Source: Methanocellales archaeon
GTDB taxonomy: Archaea; Halobacteriota; UBA148
DNA: 22,007 bases
Assembly (NCBI GenBank): GCA_013415795.1
Contig: JAAEEL010000036.1
Location: forward strand, 1-22,007
Direction: 5' to 3'
A program made the translations under genes and the position numbers. The notes beneath the pieces are model-generated. The model was given only the letters and a program-made list of their open reading frames with translations, made no database searches and had not been told where the DNA came from. Numbering within the stretch: the first letter of the stretch is position 1; the number at the start of each line of letters is the position of its first letter. Shown piece by piece: positions 13,116 through 21,419 of the stretch.

Positions 13116-15113
13116 TTATTCTTTCTTCGATTTCTGCCACTCGATGTAGTTACAATATGGGCATCCCAAGTCCCATGGCCTACGCCCTTTAGCGATTATC
13201 CTTAAATGATGGAGCCCGTGTTCCTCGCAATCTTTGCTTGTTACTATTATTGTTCCGCTCTTGGGTAATGGAAGTGAGAACGTGCAATCAGGATAGCCTG
13301 TACATCCGATAAAACGACCCCTCTTGGACCTCCTTATCATAAGATCTGAGCCGCAATCTGGACATTTGCCTACTATTTTATCCTCCCTTAGCCCCTCTTG
13401 GAGTGTTCTGGAAACATGATCCTTGCTTCCGTTTAACTTTTCAAATATTGTGTCAAGCATCTCCCTGGATTCTTGGACAACATTTTCTTCTTCAATCAGG
13501 CCCTCTGCGATTTTATCCATGTCCTTATCAAGTGTGGAAGTCATATCTGGCTTTGTAATCGGAGCAGCATATCTCTCCAACGTTTCGATGACTGCATATG
13601 CAGTACTCGTAGGTACCAAAGGATTCCCATAAACATATCCGCGTGCATAGAGTTTGCTAATCATCTCATGCCGTGTGGATTTTGTTCCAAGCCCCAGATC
13701 TTCCATCTTTTTTATCAGACCACCCTGCTTGTACCTTTTTGGTGGCTGGGTTTCCTTCTCCGCTAGGTCTACCTTTATGATATCCAATGTTTCACCCTCC
13801 TTTAAGGAGGGCAAGATATTCTCTTTGATTTTATAGTATGGATAATACCACAACCATCCGTCCTCAAGCAATCTTGATCCATCCGCATTGAAAATTTCAC
13901 CATCTATTTCCACGGTCACTTTGGTCATTTCCCAGACCGCGGGGGATGCGAATGACGCAAAGAATCTTCTTACGATCAGTTCATAAATCTTCCATACATA
14001 AGTGTTTAAGTCCTTCTTGGTGGCAACTGAAACCGGATGTATCGGTGGATGATCGGTAGCTTCTTTTTTACCCCTTGTGGGTTTTAACATCTCTTTCCTT
14101 AGCAGCGATTCTGCATAGTCCCCAAAATCGCTCTCTGTGAACATTTTTATGAGGCCCATAAAATCAAGGCTTTTGGGATAGACCGTGTTATCTGTCCTAG
14201 GGTAGCTGATCCATCCGTTGATATACAAGCTTTCAGAAACTCTCATCGCATTAGCGGGTGTGAAACCTATCGAGCTGGCGGCCCTAAGGAATTCTGTGGT
14301 ATCAAATGGCGCTGGTGGCGCCTGATTTTTTTTCCTACTTTCCAGTTTAGATATAATGCCCTTGGAACCGAGTCTTGAAATGATAATCTCTGCCTTCTCC
14401 CGCTCTAAAAAACGCTCTTTTTCGTGCTTTGCGGTTAATTCCCCGCTATTCTTGCAAGTAACATAGATCTCCCAATAAGGGGTAGGCTCAAAAGCTTCTA
14501 TCTGCTTCTCCCTTTCGACCAACAATGCCAACAAAGGGGTCTGAACCCTTCCTACCGAAAGGAAGTTTTTACCTAGGCGACGTGAAGACAGAGAAACGAA
14601 TCTTGTTAGGGCTGCACCCCATACTAAATCTATCTTCTGGCGTGCCTCTCCTGCTGATGCAAGATTGAAGTCTATCTTCGTCGGATTGGAGAATGATTTA
14701 TTGATTTCAGAAGGAGTTATCGCAGAGTATCGCACTCTATCGGTTGGAATTGAAGACGGGATCAATCTCAATGCCTCCACTCCTATCAACTCCCCCTCCC
14801 GATCATAATCAGTGGCAATTGTTATGCGGGATGCACCCTTTGCCAACTTCTGCAACGCAGAGATTATCTTTTTCTGGGTGGGTACCAATACGATTTTGGC
14901 ACCTATCAGTTCCTGTGGTTCGACATCTGACCATTTATTATACTCCGGTGGAAAATCCACATTGAGGATGTGTCCGCTCAACCCAATGACTACTGATTCG
15001 GGATATTCGTAGGTATTTACTCCGTTAACTTTTTTCTGTTTCGCATTTCCTTTAGAGAGAATCTGTGCGATTCTCTTCGCTGTGTTATGTTTCTCAGTGA
15101 CAATCAGGTGCAT
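13116..15113 (-). CDS. topA: DNA topoisomerase I (type IA)
   Basis: Relaxes negative supercoils by a 5'-phosphotyrosine single-strand break and passage. 665 residues. The Toprim domain has catalytic E7 (VTEKHNTAKRIA) and DYDREGE (102-108). The active tyrosine is Y304 in WISYPRTDNTVYP. GKNFLSVGRVQTPLL and DLGLGTKSTRHEMI are standard domain II-IV signatures. The C-terminus carries a zinc ribbon with C584, C587, C604 and C610, and further cysteines C629, C651 and C654 that may form a second metal site. ATG 15113 follows GGAG; TTTATTATAAG upstream is a probable TATA box. Archaeal topoisomerase III-like in layout; no reverse gyrase helicase domain. Confidence 0.96.
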   Translation of the reverse strand: MHLIVTEKHNTAKRIAQILSKGNAKQKKVNGVNTYEYPESVVIGLSGHILNVDFPPEYNKWSDVEPQELIGAKIVLVPTQKKIISALQKLAKGASRITIATDYDREGELIGVEALRLIPSSIPTDRVRYSAITPSEINKSFSNPTKIDFNLASAGEARQKIDLVWGAALTRFVSLSSRRLGKNFLSVGRVQTPLLALLVEREKQIEAFEPTPYWEIYVTCKNSGELTAKHEKERFLEREKAEIIISRLGSKGIISKLESRKKNQAPPAPFDTTEFLRAASSIGFTPANAMRVSESLYINGWISYPRTDNTVYPKSLDFMGLIKMFTESDFGDYAESLLRKEMLKPTRGKKEATDHPPIHPVSVATKKDLNTYVWKIYELIVRRFFASFASPAVWEMTKVTVEIDGEIFNADGSRLLEDGWLWYYPYYKIKENILPSLKEGETLDIIKVDLAEKETQPPKRYKQGGLIKKMEDLGLGTKSTRHEMISKLYARGYVYGNPLVPTSTAYAVIETLERYAAPITKPDMTSTLDKDMDKIAEGLIEEENVVQESREMLDTIFEKLNGSKDHVSRTLQEGLREDKIVGKCPDCGSDLMIRRSKRGRFIGCTGYPDCTFSLPLPKSGTIIVTSKDCEEHGLHHLRIIAKGRRPWDLGCPYCNYIEWQKSKKE

Positions 15114-15181
15114 TGGAATTTCTCCTAGGTATATCCTTTTGCCATGCTTGTCTTTTTATCTTATAATAAACTTTGTGCATT

Positions 15182-15232
15182 GGTCGTCATATATTTAAGT
15201 GAATAGAGTAATTAAAGAACGACCTTTATACT
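15182..15232. promoter_or_regulatory. Divergent control region of topA and the membrane protein, with inverted repeat
   Basis: GGTCGT (15182-15187) and ACGACC (15219-15224) are inverted and 31 bases apart. The right arm directly abuts the TATA-like CTTTATACTT (15224-15233), about 35 bases before the ATG at 15265, so a bound regulator could block TBP. The topA promoter lies on the other side. A 6-bp repeat is short and may be chance. Confidence 0.3.
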
Positions 15233-15264
15233 TGAATGAATTTGAACTCTGGGGTTGTGTGTAA

Positions 15265-16107
15265 ATGCCTGAAATTAGTTACGGAGATATAATAACTGAA
15301 TCACTTAAAAAAGATGCATTTAGTAAAAGAAGCTTGCCAATGATCGGACTTTCAGTTCTCGGAGCCCTCATTTTTACCTCGGTTTGGTTTTTCTTTGTCG
15401 GGTATCTAATTGAGAATTTTGGAGTTATAACAACATCACCACAAATTATGTTGTTAGAATTATTACCGTGGGGTTTCATGCTCTTTCTACTTATAATAGT
15501 ACTTTCTGTTTTAGAGTTGTTTTTCGGAGGAATAATTATAAAACAGGTAGGGGAAGAGGACATAGGAGAACAAGTCTCCTTAATGAACGCTCTCGACTTC
15601 ACAAAAGGCAAGATCTTAAGTTTAGTGGGTGCAACACTCCTCATAATCGTTGTTTCTGTTTTCTTTGGTCTTGTGAGCATAATTCCTTACATTGGCCCTT
15701 TTTTAAATTTTGTTATATCCATTCTAATAGGTCTGGCGGTCTTTGTGACATATCCCTACATAATTTTAGGTGAAAGTAGAGCTATTGATTCAATTTCCGC
15801 AAGCATTCGCCATTTTATTGATAATGCATTACAAGTCTTTATTATGTGGATTCTATCGACTGTTGTGGGTCTGGTTGTAATGTTCATATTTGCGGTGCCA
15901 TTTTTGATAGCAATTTTTTTCTTTATCTCCCAGACTATTGGGTCAAAACCTCAAGACATTCTTTCCCAAGTAGTGAATTCGATGCCGATCATATTGGTAC
16001 CTATACTTATTCTGGCGGTTGGGAGCGCAGTAGTCACAGTGTTTTCGTACGGTGTAACAGCAAGGTATTACGATAAAGCAGTTAAAGGGAAAAACCAGGA
16101 AGAATAG
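15265..16107 (+). CDS. Six-TM integral membrane protein (DUF4013/DUF7847-like)
   Basis: 280 residues of unknown function. Hydrophobic segments lie at about 26-48, 66-92, 117-140, 143-167, 190-221 and 240-264. A conserved-looking loop between the second and third (KQVGEEDIGEQVSLMNALDFTKGK) and YPYIILGESRAIDSISAS before the fifth resemble the archaeal DUF4013/DUF7847 membrane families, where a repeat of 'ALR.S..' type amphipathic helices precedes TM pairs. No catalytic motif is seen. It starts at ATG 15265 with only a weak GGTTGTG before it. It is transcribed alone, divergent from topA and convergent with gatB, whose stop is eight bases away. Confidence 0.8.
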   Translation: MPEISYGDIITESLKKDAFSKRSLPMIGLSVLGALIFTSVWFFFVGYLIENFGVITTSPQIMLLELLPWGFMLFLLIIVLSVLELFFGGIIIKQVGEEDIGEQVSLMNALDFTKGKILSLVGATLLIIVVSVFFGLVSIIPYIGPFLNFVISILIGLAVFVTYPYIILGESRAIDSISASIRHFIDNALQVFIMWILSTVVGLVVMFIFAVPFLIAIFFFISQTIGSKPQDILSQVVNSMPIILVPILILAVGSAVVTVFSYGVTARYYDKAVKGKNQEE

Positions 16108-16115
16108 TGCATGAA

Positions 16116-17522
16116 TTAACATCCCAACTTCTTTTTGAGTAATTCGCTAACGGTATTCGGATCCGCTCTACCACGCGTTTTTTTCATAACTTGTCCCATT
16201 AGGTAATGTAACGATTCTTCCTTACCGCCTAGATAATCCTGAACTGCAGCAGGATTCTCCTCTAGGACTAGAAGGACTATATTTTCGCTAGCATCTGTTT
16301 CAATCTTCAGCAAACCTTTACGATCGACAATCTCCGACGGTTTTCCCCCTTCATCCATTATCGTTCGTATGATCTGCACTGCGCCATTTTCCGTGATTTT
16401 ATCTTTTTCTAACATTTGCAAGATTTGAATAATGTGATCCGGCGAAAATGCACTTATATCTAGATCTCGATAGTTCAATTCCCCTTTTAGGACGTCTGCT
16501 ATCCATGTTGCGCTTAATTTCGCATCTAGCTCAGTTGCGACAATCTCAAAGAAATTTGCTAACCCCAGCTCTGAGATCAGCACTTTCGCATGGTTATCTG
16601 AGATGCCATACTTAAGAACAAATCTCTTGCGCTTGGCATCTGGCAACTCTGGTAAAGTTTTCTTGATGTCATCAACTCTATCTAATATAGTAAACGGAAC
16701 TAAATCTTGCTCAGGAAAGTATCGGTAGTCTTCCTCTCCTTCCTTCGTCCTAAGAGAGATCGTAACCCCTCGAGCTTCATCAAAGTGACGAGTCTCCTGG
16801 ACTACTTTGACACCTCTCCTCACCAGATTGTTCTGTCGCACGATCTCGAACAATAACGCCTTCTCCACTCCTTTATATGAGGAGATATTCTTTATTTCTG
16901 CTCTTGCACCACCAGCCAAGGATATATTGGCATCTGACCTCAGTGAACCTTCCAGAGAACTATCAAACACATCCAGATATTCCAGGATGTTTTTTAACTT
17001 GTTTAAAAATATTCGTGCCTCTTTTGGCGTACGCAAGTCTGGTTCTGTCACAACTTCCAACAGTGCCATACCAGATCTATTGTAGTCAATAAGAGAATAC
17101 CTGGACCTATCTATCGTACCCACATGAATCAATCTGCCTGGATCCTCCTCCATATGCACTCTCTTAATCCTTATTTCTCTTTCTACGTCTTCTATCTCGA
17201 TATTAATTTTTCCATCGATAGCAATTGGATAATCATATTGAGATATCTGGAAGCCCTTAACCAAGTCAGGATAATAATAGTTTTTCCTATAGAACATCGT
17301 CCATTCTTCTATTTCGCAGTTCAAAGCCAATGCAACTTTTATGGCGCTATCAACAGCTTTCCTATTTATCACCGGCAGAGTTCCGGGCAGTCCTAAGCAA
17401 ACAGGACATGTGTGAGTATCAGGCTCAGAGTCATGATATTTTGTAGAGCACGAGCAAAAAAGCTTAGATCTTAACTTGTTCAGTTGTATATGAATCTCCA
17501 AGCCGATTATAACATCTTTCAT
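16116..17522 (-). CDS. gatB: Asp/Glu-tRNA amidotransferase subunit B
   Basis: Kinase/tRNA-binding subunit of GatCAB. It activates the side-chain carboxylate of mischarged Asp-tRNA(Asn) (archaea normally use GatDE for Gln) with ATP, then uses ammonia delivered from GatA. 468 residues: IGLEIHIQLN at the start, zinc cysteines C23, C25, C39 and C42, YYYPDLVKGFQISQYDYP, HMEEDPGRLIH, DYNRSGMALLEVVTEPDLR and FPEQDLVPF in the cradle domain, and a C-terminal YqeY-like tail (NIVLLVLEENPAAVQDYLGG). ATG 17522 overlaps the gatA stop (ATGA) with GGTGTGAT before it. Confidence 0.97.
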   Translation of the reverse strand: MKDVIIGLEIHIQLNKLRSKLFCSCSTKYHDSEPDTHTCPVCLGLPGTLPVINRKAVDSAIKVALALNCEIEEWTMFYRKNYYYPDLVKGFQISQYDYPIAIDGKINIEIEDVEREIRIKRVHMEEDPGRLIHVGTIDRSRYSLIDYNRSGMALLEVVTEPDLRTPKEARIFLNKLKNILEYLDVFDSSLEGSLRSDANISLAGGARAEIKNISSYKGVEKALLFEIVRQNNLVRRGVKVVQETRHFDEARGVTISLRTKEGEEDYRYFPEQDLVPFTILDRVDDIKKTLPELPDAKRKRFVLKYGISDNHAKVLISELGLANFFEIVATELDAKLSATWIADVLKGELNYRDLDISAFSPDHIIQILQMLEKDKITENGAVQIIRTIMDEGGKPSEIVDRKGLLKIETDASENIVLLVLEENPAAVQDYLGGKEESLHYLMGQVMKKTRGRADPNTVSELLKKKLGC

Positions 17523-18922
17523 GTATCACACCCGCCCCCCTGCTCAAAAGCATACGCGGTTCGTAGGACTGTGGCTTCATCGAAGTGACGCCCGATGATC
17601 TGCATGCCGATCGGTAATTTTCCTGAAAAACCACATGGAACGGAGATAGAAGGCACGCCTGCCAAGTTTATGGGAACGGTATTCACGTCCGCCAGGTATA
17701 ATGCTAGTGGATCTCCTATCTTCTCGCCTATTTTGAATGCAGGGAATGGCATGGTTGGCGTTATCAACACACTTGTGTCTTTCAGCGCAGATTCAAAGTC
17801 GCGTTTGATTAAAGTGCGCACTTTTAGCGCTTTGAGGTAATATTTGCCATAATAACCAGCTGAGAGCGCATATGTTCCCAAAAGAATCCTTCGCTTCACT
17901 TCTTCACCAAAACCCTGTGCTTTTATCTCTGAAAACGTGTTATGCCAATCCTTGTCTTTTTCCAAACGAAGACCATACCTAAGTCCGTCAAATCGTGCTA
18001 GGTTTGACGAAGCTTCACTCATCGCAATTATGTAGTAAGCTGCCAGAGAGTATTTGGTGTGCTTCAAGCTGATTTCCGTATAGGATGCCCCCATGTCTTC
18101 CAGAGTCTTGATACCTTTCCATACTGCTTTTTCAACGTCTTCATCGATGCCTTCGCCGAAATACTCCTTTGGAACGCCTATTTTAACATCAGACACATCG
18201 TACCTAAGCGCTTTTAGGTATTCACATTTTTCATTTATCGAGGTGGAATCTTTTGAGTCGTAACCTGCGATTACGTCAAGAAGGAGCGCAACGTCCTTTA
18301 CATTGCGAGCAAAGGGACCTATTTGCTCTAATGAATTGGCATATGCGATCAATCCGTATCGAGAAACTAAGCCATATGTGGGCTTCAAACCCACAACTCC
18401 GCAAAAGGATGCAGGACATCGAACCGATCCGCCGGTGTCTGATCCAAGTGCGATGGGGGCTTCTCCACCCGCCACAGCTGCAGCGCTTCCTCCAGAAGAG
18501 CCTCCTGGCACTCGTTTAAGGTCCCAAGGATTTCTAGTAGGTCCGAAATAGCTGGTTTCTGTAGAGGTGCCCATTGCAAACTCATCCATGTTGGTTTTTC
18601 CGATGATGATTGCGCCTTCCAATTTCAATCGCTCAATCACATGCGCATCGTATGGGGGGACGTATCCCTCTAGAATTTTTGAGCCACATGTGGTTTGTAT
18701 ACCCTTGGTGGAGATAGAATCTTTGATCCCGATTGGGATACCTCCAAGCATTCCTTTCGCTCCATTTTTATCCAAAATTCTTGCCTCTTCCAAGGCGATC
18801 TCCTTTGAGAGAGTTATAAAAGCATTTAATTTGCTGCGCTCGATTTTGTCGAATGTGGAGTGTATAGTTTCTTCCACAGAATTCCCACTATTGAACAGTT
18901 CTCGCATCCCATTGATGTTCAT
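17519..18922 (-). CDS. gatA: Asp/Glu-tRNA amidotransferase subunit A
   Basis: Amidase-signature glutaminase of GatCAB that releases ammonia for the transamidation. 467 residues from ATG 18922. The Ser-cisSer-Lys triad is complete: K67 in GIPIGIKDS, S142 in PGGSSGGS and S166 in GSDTGGS, the same 75- and 24-residue spacing as in the well-studied bacterial GatA. The start is set one base after the gatC stop with AGGA as SD; an upstream in-frame ATG at 18985 would add 21 residues read from the end of gatC in another frame. Sits between gatC and gatB in the same operon. Confidence 0.97.
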   Translation of the reverse strand: MNINGMRELFNSGNSVEETIHSTFDKIERSKLNAFITLSKEIALEEARILDKNGAKGMLGGIPIGIKDSISTKGIQTTCGSKILEGYVPPYDAHVIERLKLEGAIIIGKTNMDEFAMGTSTETSYFGPTRNPWDLKRVPGGSSGGSAAAVAGGEAPIALGSDTGGSVRCPASFCGVVGLKPTYGLVSRYGLIAYANSLEQIGPFARNVKDVALLLDVIAGYDSKDSTSINEKCEYLKALRYDVSDVKIGVPKEYFGEGIDEDVEKAVWKGIKTLEDMGASYTEISLKHTKYSLAAYYIIAMSEASSNLARFDGLRYGLRLEKDKDWHNTFSEIKAQGFGEEVKRRILLGTYALSAGYYGKYYLKALKVRTLIKRDFESALKDTSVLITPTMPFPAFKIGEKIGDPLALYLADVNTVPINLAGVPSISVPCGFSGKLPIGMQIIGRHFDEATVLRTAYAFEQGGGCDT

Positions 18923-18923
18923 G

Positions 18924-19202
18924 CTAAACAATCCTGGGACCCTTGAAATATCCCCTCTCTTTCTTTGGCGCATTTTCAAGCGCACCTTCTTGACTAATTG
19001 ATTTCTTCGCTACATCATCTCGAAAAACGTTGGTAATACCCAAAATATGATGTGTGGGTGGGACATCGGCTTCAACCTCATCCAGTGTCTCAAAATAATC
19101 CAATATGTAGTTTAGCTGCTTCGTGAACTTCTCTTTTTCCTCCTCTGTAAGCTTTATCCGGGAAAGCCAGCTAATATGCTCTACATTTTTCTTTGTGATC
19201 AT
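18924..19202 (-). CDS. gatC: Asp/Glu-tRNA amidotransferase subunit C
   Basis: 92-residue stabilising belt between GatA and GatB. Typical start ITKKNVEHISWLSRIKLTEE, helix EKFTKQLNYILDYFETLDEVE, DVPPTHHILGITNVFRDDV, and the C-terminal ENAPKKERGYFKGPRIV tail that inserts at the GatA/B interface. ATG 19202 overlaps the purB stop (ATGA). Subunits are encoded in C-A-B order with overlaps or a single base, helping 1:1:1 production. Confidence 0.95.
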   Translation of the reverse strand: MITKKNVEHISWLSRIKLTEEEKEKFTKQLNYILDYFETLDEVEADVPPTHHILGITNVFRDDVAKKSISQEGALENAPKKERGYFKGPRIV

Positions 19203-20533
19203 GTTTCATCTCGTAACTTTTTCACCACTCTTTCAACCTGCTCCACTGCAGCTCCAATGTAATTTTCTGGATTCATAAGATGCTCGATTTCATCTTTGGA
19301 AAGATGTTTGATAATATCTTCGTTTTCAATGAGCGAATCTATCATGTGCTTACCGGTTTTGCGGGCATTCATCGCACATGTTCTAAGGATGTCGTGCGCC
19401 TGCTGCCTACCAATTTGCTTCGCCAACCCCATCATCACTGACTCAGACATGTTAATTCCCTTTAGAAGGTCAAGATTTTTTCTAATGTTTTCAGGATGTA
19501 ATTGAATATTTTGTATGATTGCTACCATAGTATTGATCGTATGATCGGTCAATATCATGACCTCTGGAAAAATGACTCGCTCACAGGAGGAGTTCGTAAG
19601 GTCACGTTCGTCCCATAGCGTGTTGTTCAACAAGGCAGGTTCTACTTGGGCCCTGATAACTCTGGCCAGACCACATACCTGCTCTGACTTAATAGGATTG
19701 CGCTTATGGGGCATCGTAGAAGATCCTACTTGCCTTGGTCCAAAGACTTCTTCGACCTCAGCAATCTCGCTTCTCTGAAGATTTCTCAGGGCGATTCCGA
19801 TTTTATCAAGTGTAGTTGCGACATTTGCCAAAAACATCACAAGCTCTGCGTATCTATCACGTTGTACAAGCTGATTCGAGACATCTACAGCACCCAATCC
19901 AAGGTATTGCATCGTTTTATCTTTAATCTCTATGTAAGAGGATCCAAAAGAGGCCCCAGTGCCTGATGCACCACTCATCTGACCGACCAGAATTCTTGGT
20001 TTCAATTGACTCAAGCGTTGAAGATGTCTTCCGACCTCGGATGCCCAGATGGCAAATCGAAGTCCGTATGTGGTGGGAACTCCAATCTGGCCATGGGTTC
20101 TGGATACACATAAAGTATGCTTGTGCTCCACTGCACGATCCACTAATACATCCTTCAATTCTCTCAATCTTTTTTCTATTATATCGATTCCGTCTCTCAG
20201 TTGCAAAGCAAGTGCAGTATCCAATATATCATTTGATGTCGCACCAAAGTGAACCCACTCGCCGGCATCACCACATTGCTCTGCCAGAGAGAGTACAACA
20301 GCCATCAGGTCATGTCCGATGTTGTCTTCGATGTCCTTGACACGATCCACTTTTACCTTATTTAGATTGGCAGCAATCGTATTTGCAGCATCTTTTGGTA
20401 TCAGCCCAACATCTGCTTCTGCTCTTGCCAGTGCAGACTCTACCTCAAGATACTTCTGTAGCCTCACCTCTTCTGTCCAGATTCTTTTCATCTCGGGCGT
20501 GCCATATCTGAATTCAATTGGATGAATTGCCAT
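19199..20533 (-). CDS. purB: Adenylosuccinate lyase
   Basis: Homotetrameric lyase used twice in purine synthesis: it splits SAICAR to AICAR and adenylosuccinate to AMP, both releasing fumarate. 444 residues. Visible are FRYGTPEMKRIW, DNIGHDLMAVV, GEWVHFGATSNDILDT, the general acid/base H147 in SRTHGQIGVPTTYG, the flexible signature loop GSSTMPHKRNP at 270-280 (catalytic Ser), and SEQVCGLARVIRAQVEP. ATG 20533 follows GGGAGAT. It leads a purB-gatC-gatA-gatB unit. The link is not enzymatic in any obvious way, although both use aspartate-derived substrates. Confidence 0.97.
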   Translation of the reverse strand: MAIHPIEFRYGTPEMKRIWTEEVRLQKYLEVESALARAEADVGLIPKDAANTIAANLNKVKVDRVKDIEDNIGHDLMAVVLSLAEQCGDAGEWVHFGATSNDILDTALALQLRDGIDIIEKRLRELKDVLVDRAVEHKHTLCVSRTHGQIGVPTTYGLRFAIWASEVGRHLQRLSQLKPRILVGQMSGASGTGASFGSSYIEIKDKTMQYLGLGAVDVSNQLVQRDRYAELVMFLANVATTLDKIGIALRNLQRSEIAEVEEVFGPRQVGSSTMPHKRNPIKSEQVCGLARVIRAQVEPALLNNTLWDERDLTNSSCERVIFPEVMILTDHTINTMVAIIQNIQLHPENIRKNLDLLKGINMSESVMMGLAKQIGRQQAHDILRTCAMNARKTGKHMIDSLIENEDIIKHLSKDEIEHLMNPENYIGAAVEQVERVVKKLRDET

Positions 20534-20630
20534 ATCGATCTCCCGAAAAAACTATTGCCCCTGATGATTAAAGTATTTACCTTATTCTAAGTGTATTTTA
20601 TTAAATTATTGTTGAGTGAGTGGAAAATTG

Positions 20631-20714
20631 ATGAGACATATTAAAATTTATTCTTTAGAAGATATGGACGAGAAAAATACTGTTAAACTGTTAAGATTAG
20701 TGAAAGATAAATAA
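20631..20714 (+). CDS. Possible 27-residue protein, unrecognised
   Basis: ORF from ATG 20631 reading MRHIKIYSLEDMDEKN then TVKLLRLVKDK. An A/T element TATTTTATTAAA at 20594-20605 would place a transcription start just before it, and a hairpin followed by six T lies 43 bases beyond its stop. The peptide is charged and helix-like. The SD is poor (GAGTGAG, 12 bases off). It may be a small protein, a non-coding RNA with a chance ORF, or nothing. Its neighbours are the divergent purB and the downstream DUF378 gene. Confidence 0.25.
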   Translation: MRHIKIYSLEDMDEKNTVKLLRLVKDK

Positions 20715-20757
20715 TTGATTTTATTAAATTCTACATACTCGTTTTCTTTATTCAAAT

Positions 20758-20777
20758 CCAGACGAATCTGGTTTTTT
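20758..20777 (+). terminator. Hairpin plus T6, terminator-like
   Basis: CCAGA (20758-20762), loop CGAA, TCTGG (20767-20771), then TTTTTT (20772-20777). No annotated gene on the plus strand precedes it for thousands of bases except the 27-codon ORF, which suggests a short transcript ends here. Confidence 0.4.
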
Positions 20778-20910
20778 CCTTTGAGAACGTTGCACTAAAA
20801 AGTAATCATTATTTTCAGTCTTCAATTTACCAAATATCGTAGATTAAACTCAATGAAGATCGGTTATTAAAAGTTGTTTTATTTTTTTAATATCTGCAAA
20901 AAAACCCTAA

Positions 20911-20950
20911 AAATATATATAGCTAAGCAATAATATCATTTGGAGGTGAT
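20911..20950 (+). promoter_or_regulatory. TATA box and full-length SD of the DUF378 gene
   Basis: AAATATATATAG (20911-20922) is one of the clearest TATA boxes in the window, with CCCTAA before it. GGAGGTGAT (20942-20950) matches the full expected 16S anti-SD. A start site about 25 bases after the box would put the SD at the very 5' end of the message. Confidence 0.6.
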
Positions 20951-20954
20951 TGCC

Positions 20955-21152
20955 CTGGCAGAAAAAAGCACATTAGACTGGGTTACTTTAGTTCTGGTCA
21001 TTATCGGCGGTCTCAACTGGGGACTAGTTGGATTACTACAGGTAGATCTTGTGGAATTGATTCTAGGATCAATCCCAATACTGCAACGAATTGTATATGT
21101 TTTAGTTGGAGTTTCAGCAGCATATATGATATACACTGTAACCAGAAAATAA
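20955..21152 (+). CDS. DUF378 small membrane protein
   Basis: 65-residue protein with two hydrophobic helices. LDWVTLVLVIIGGLNWGLVG carries the GGLNWGLVG signature of DUF378, followed by LVELILGSIPILQRIVYVLV and a short basic end. Function unknown; found in bacteria and archaea. The start is uncertain. A perfect SD GGAGGTGAT ends four bases before CTG 20955 (CTG GCA GAA AAA), while the in-frame TTG 20940 and GTG 20946 precede or fall inside that SD. I therefore place the start at CTG. It stands alone, with its own TATA box and a T-rich terminator directly after the stop. Confidence 0.88.
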   Translation: MAEKSTLDWVTLVLVIIGGLNWGLVGLLQVDLVELILGSIPILQRIVYVLVGVSAAYMIYTVTRK

Positions 21153-21158
21153 ATAACT

Positions 21159-21182
21159 ATTTTTAATTTTTTATTTTTTTTT
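21159..21182 (+). terminator. Oligo-T terminator of the DUF378 gene
   Basis: Three T tracts (T5, T6 and T9, split by A residues) follow the stop by seven bases, without a stem, as is usual for archaeal intrinsic termination. Confidence 0.65.
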
Positions 21183-21379
21183 GATAACAAAATAATTTCG
21201 TTATAATCTATGTTTATGTAAAGAATTCATGCAATAATTAAAAGAATTCAAAAGCATAAAAAACCTTAAAAAGACTAAAGAATTCTGTTATTTTTGATAT
21301 TTCATGTTGTTGTATGTTGCAGGATTTTCAAATGAATTCTAATAAAAAAATTTTTGATAGTAGGCTAAAATAACCGAAA

Positions 21380-21387
21380 GAGGTGAT
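21380..21387 (+). promoter_or_regulatory. Orphan SD-like GAGGTGAT with no gene behind it
   Basis: The same string as the trm112 SD, with an A/T element (AATAAAAAAATTTTT, 21341-21355) at promoter distance. All three frames after it close within a few codons (for example ATA ATT TCT TAT AAA TGA). It may mark a lost gene or be chance. Confidence 0.25.
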
Positions 21388-21399
21388 ATAATTTCTTAT

Positions 21400-21419
21400 A
21401 AATGAAATGATCTTCATTT
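21400..21419 (-). terminator. Short inverted repeat over the uvsE stop
   Basis: AAATGAA (21400-21406) and TTCATTT (21413-21419) flank a six-base loop ATGATC. The arms straddle the stop codon of the minus-strand gene. A/T-rich and weak; no strong T-run follows at once. Confidence 0.25.

Noticed and set aside
15279..15680. 133-codon minus-strand frame within the membrane protein gene
   Set aside because: Mirror of hydrophobic codons in the six-TM gene; Ser/Pro/Lys-rich with no signals.
18923..18985. N-terminal extension of GatA to ATG 18985
   Set aside because: It reads the gatC C-terminal coding sequence in a second frame; GatA proteins begin near the ATG at 18922.
21223..21339. Four GAATTC sites within about 120 bases
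   Set aside because: In very A/T-rich spacer, short A/T-type palindromes recur easily; spacing is irregular and no longer repeat unit surrounds them.
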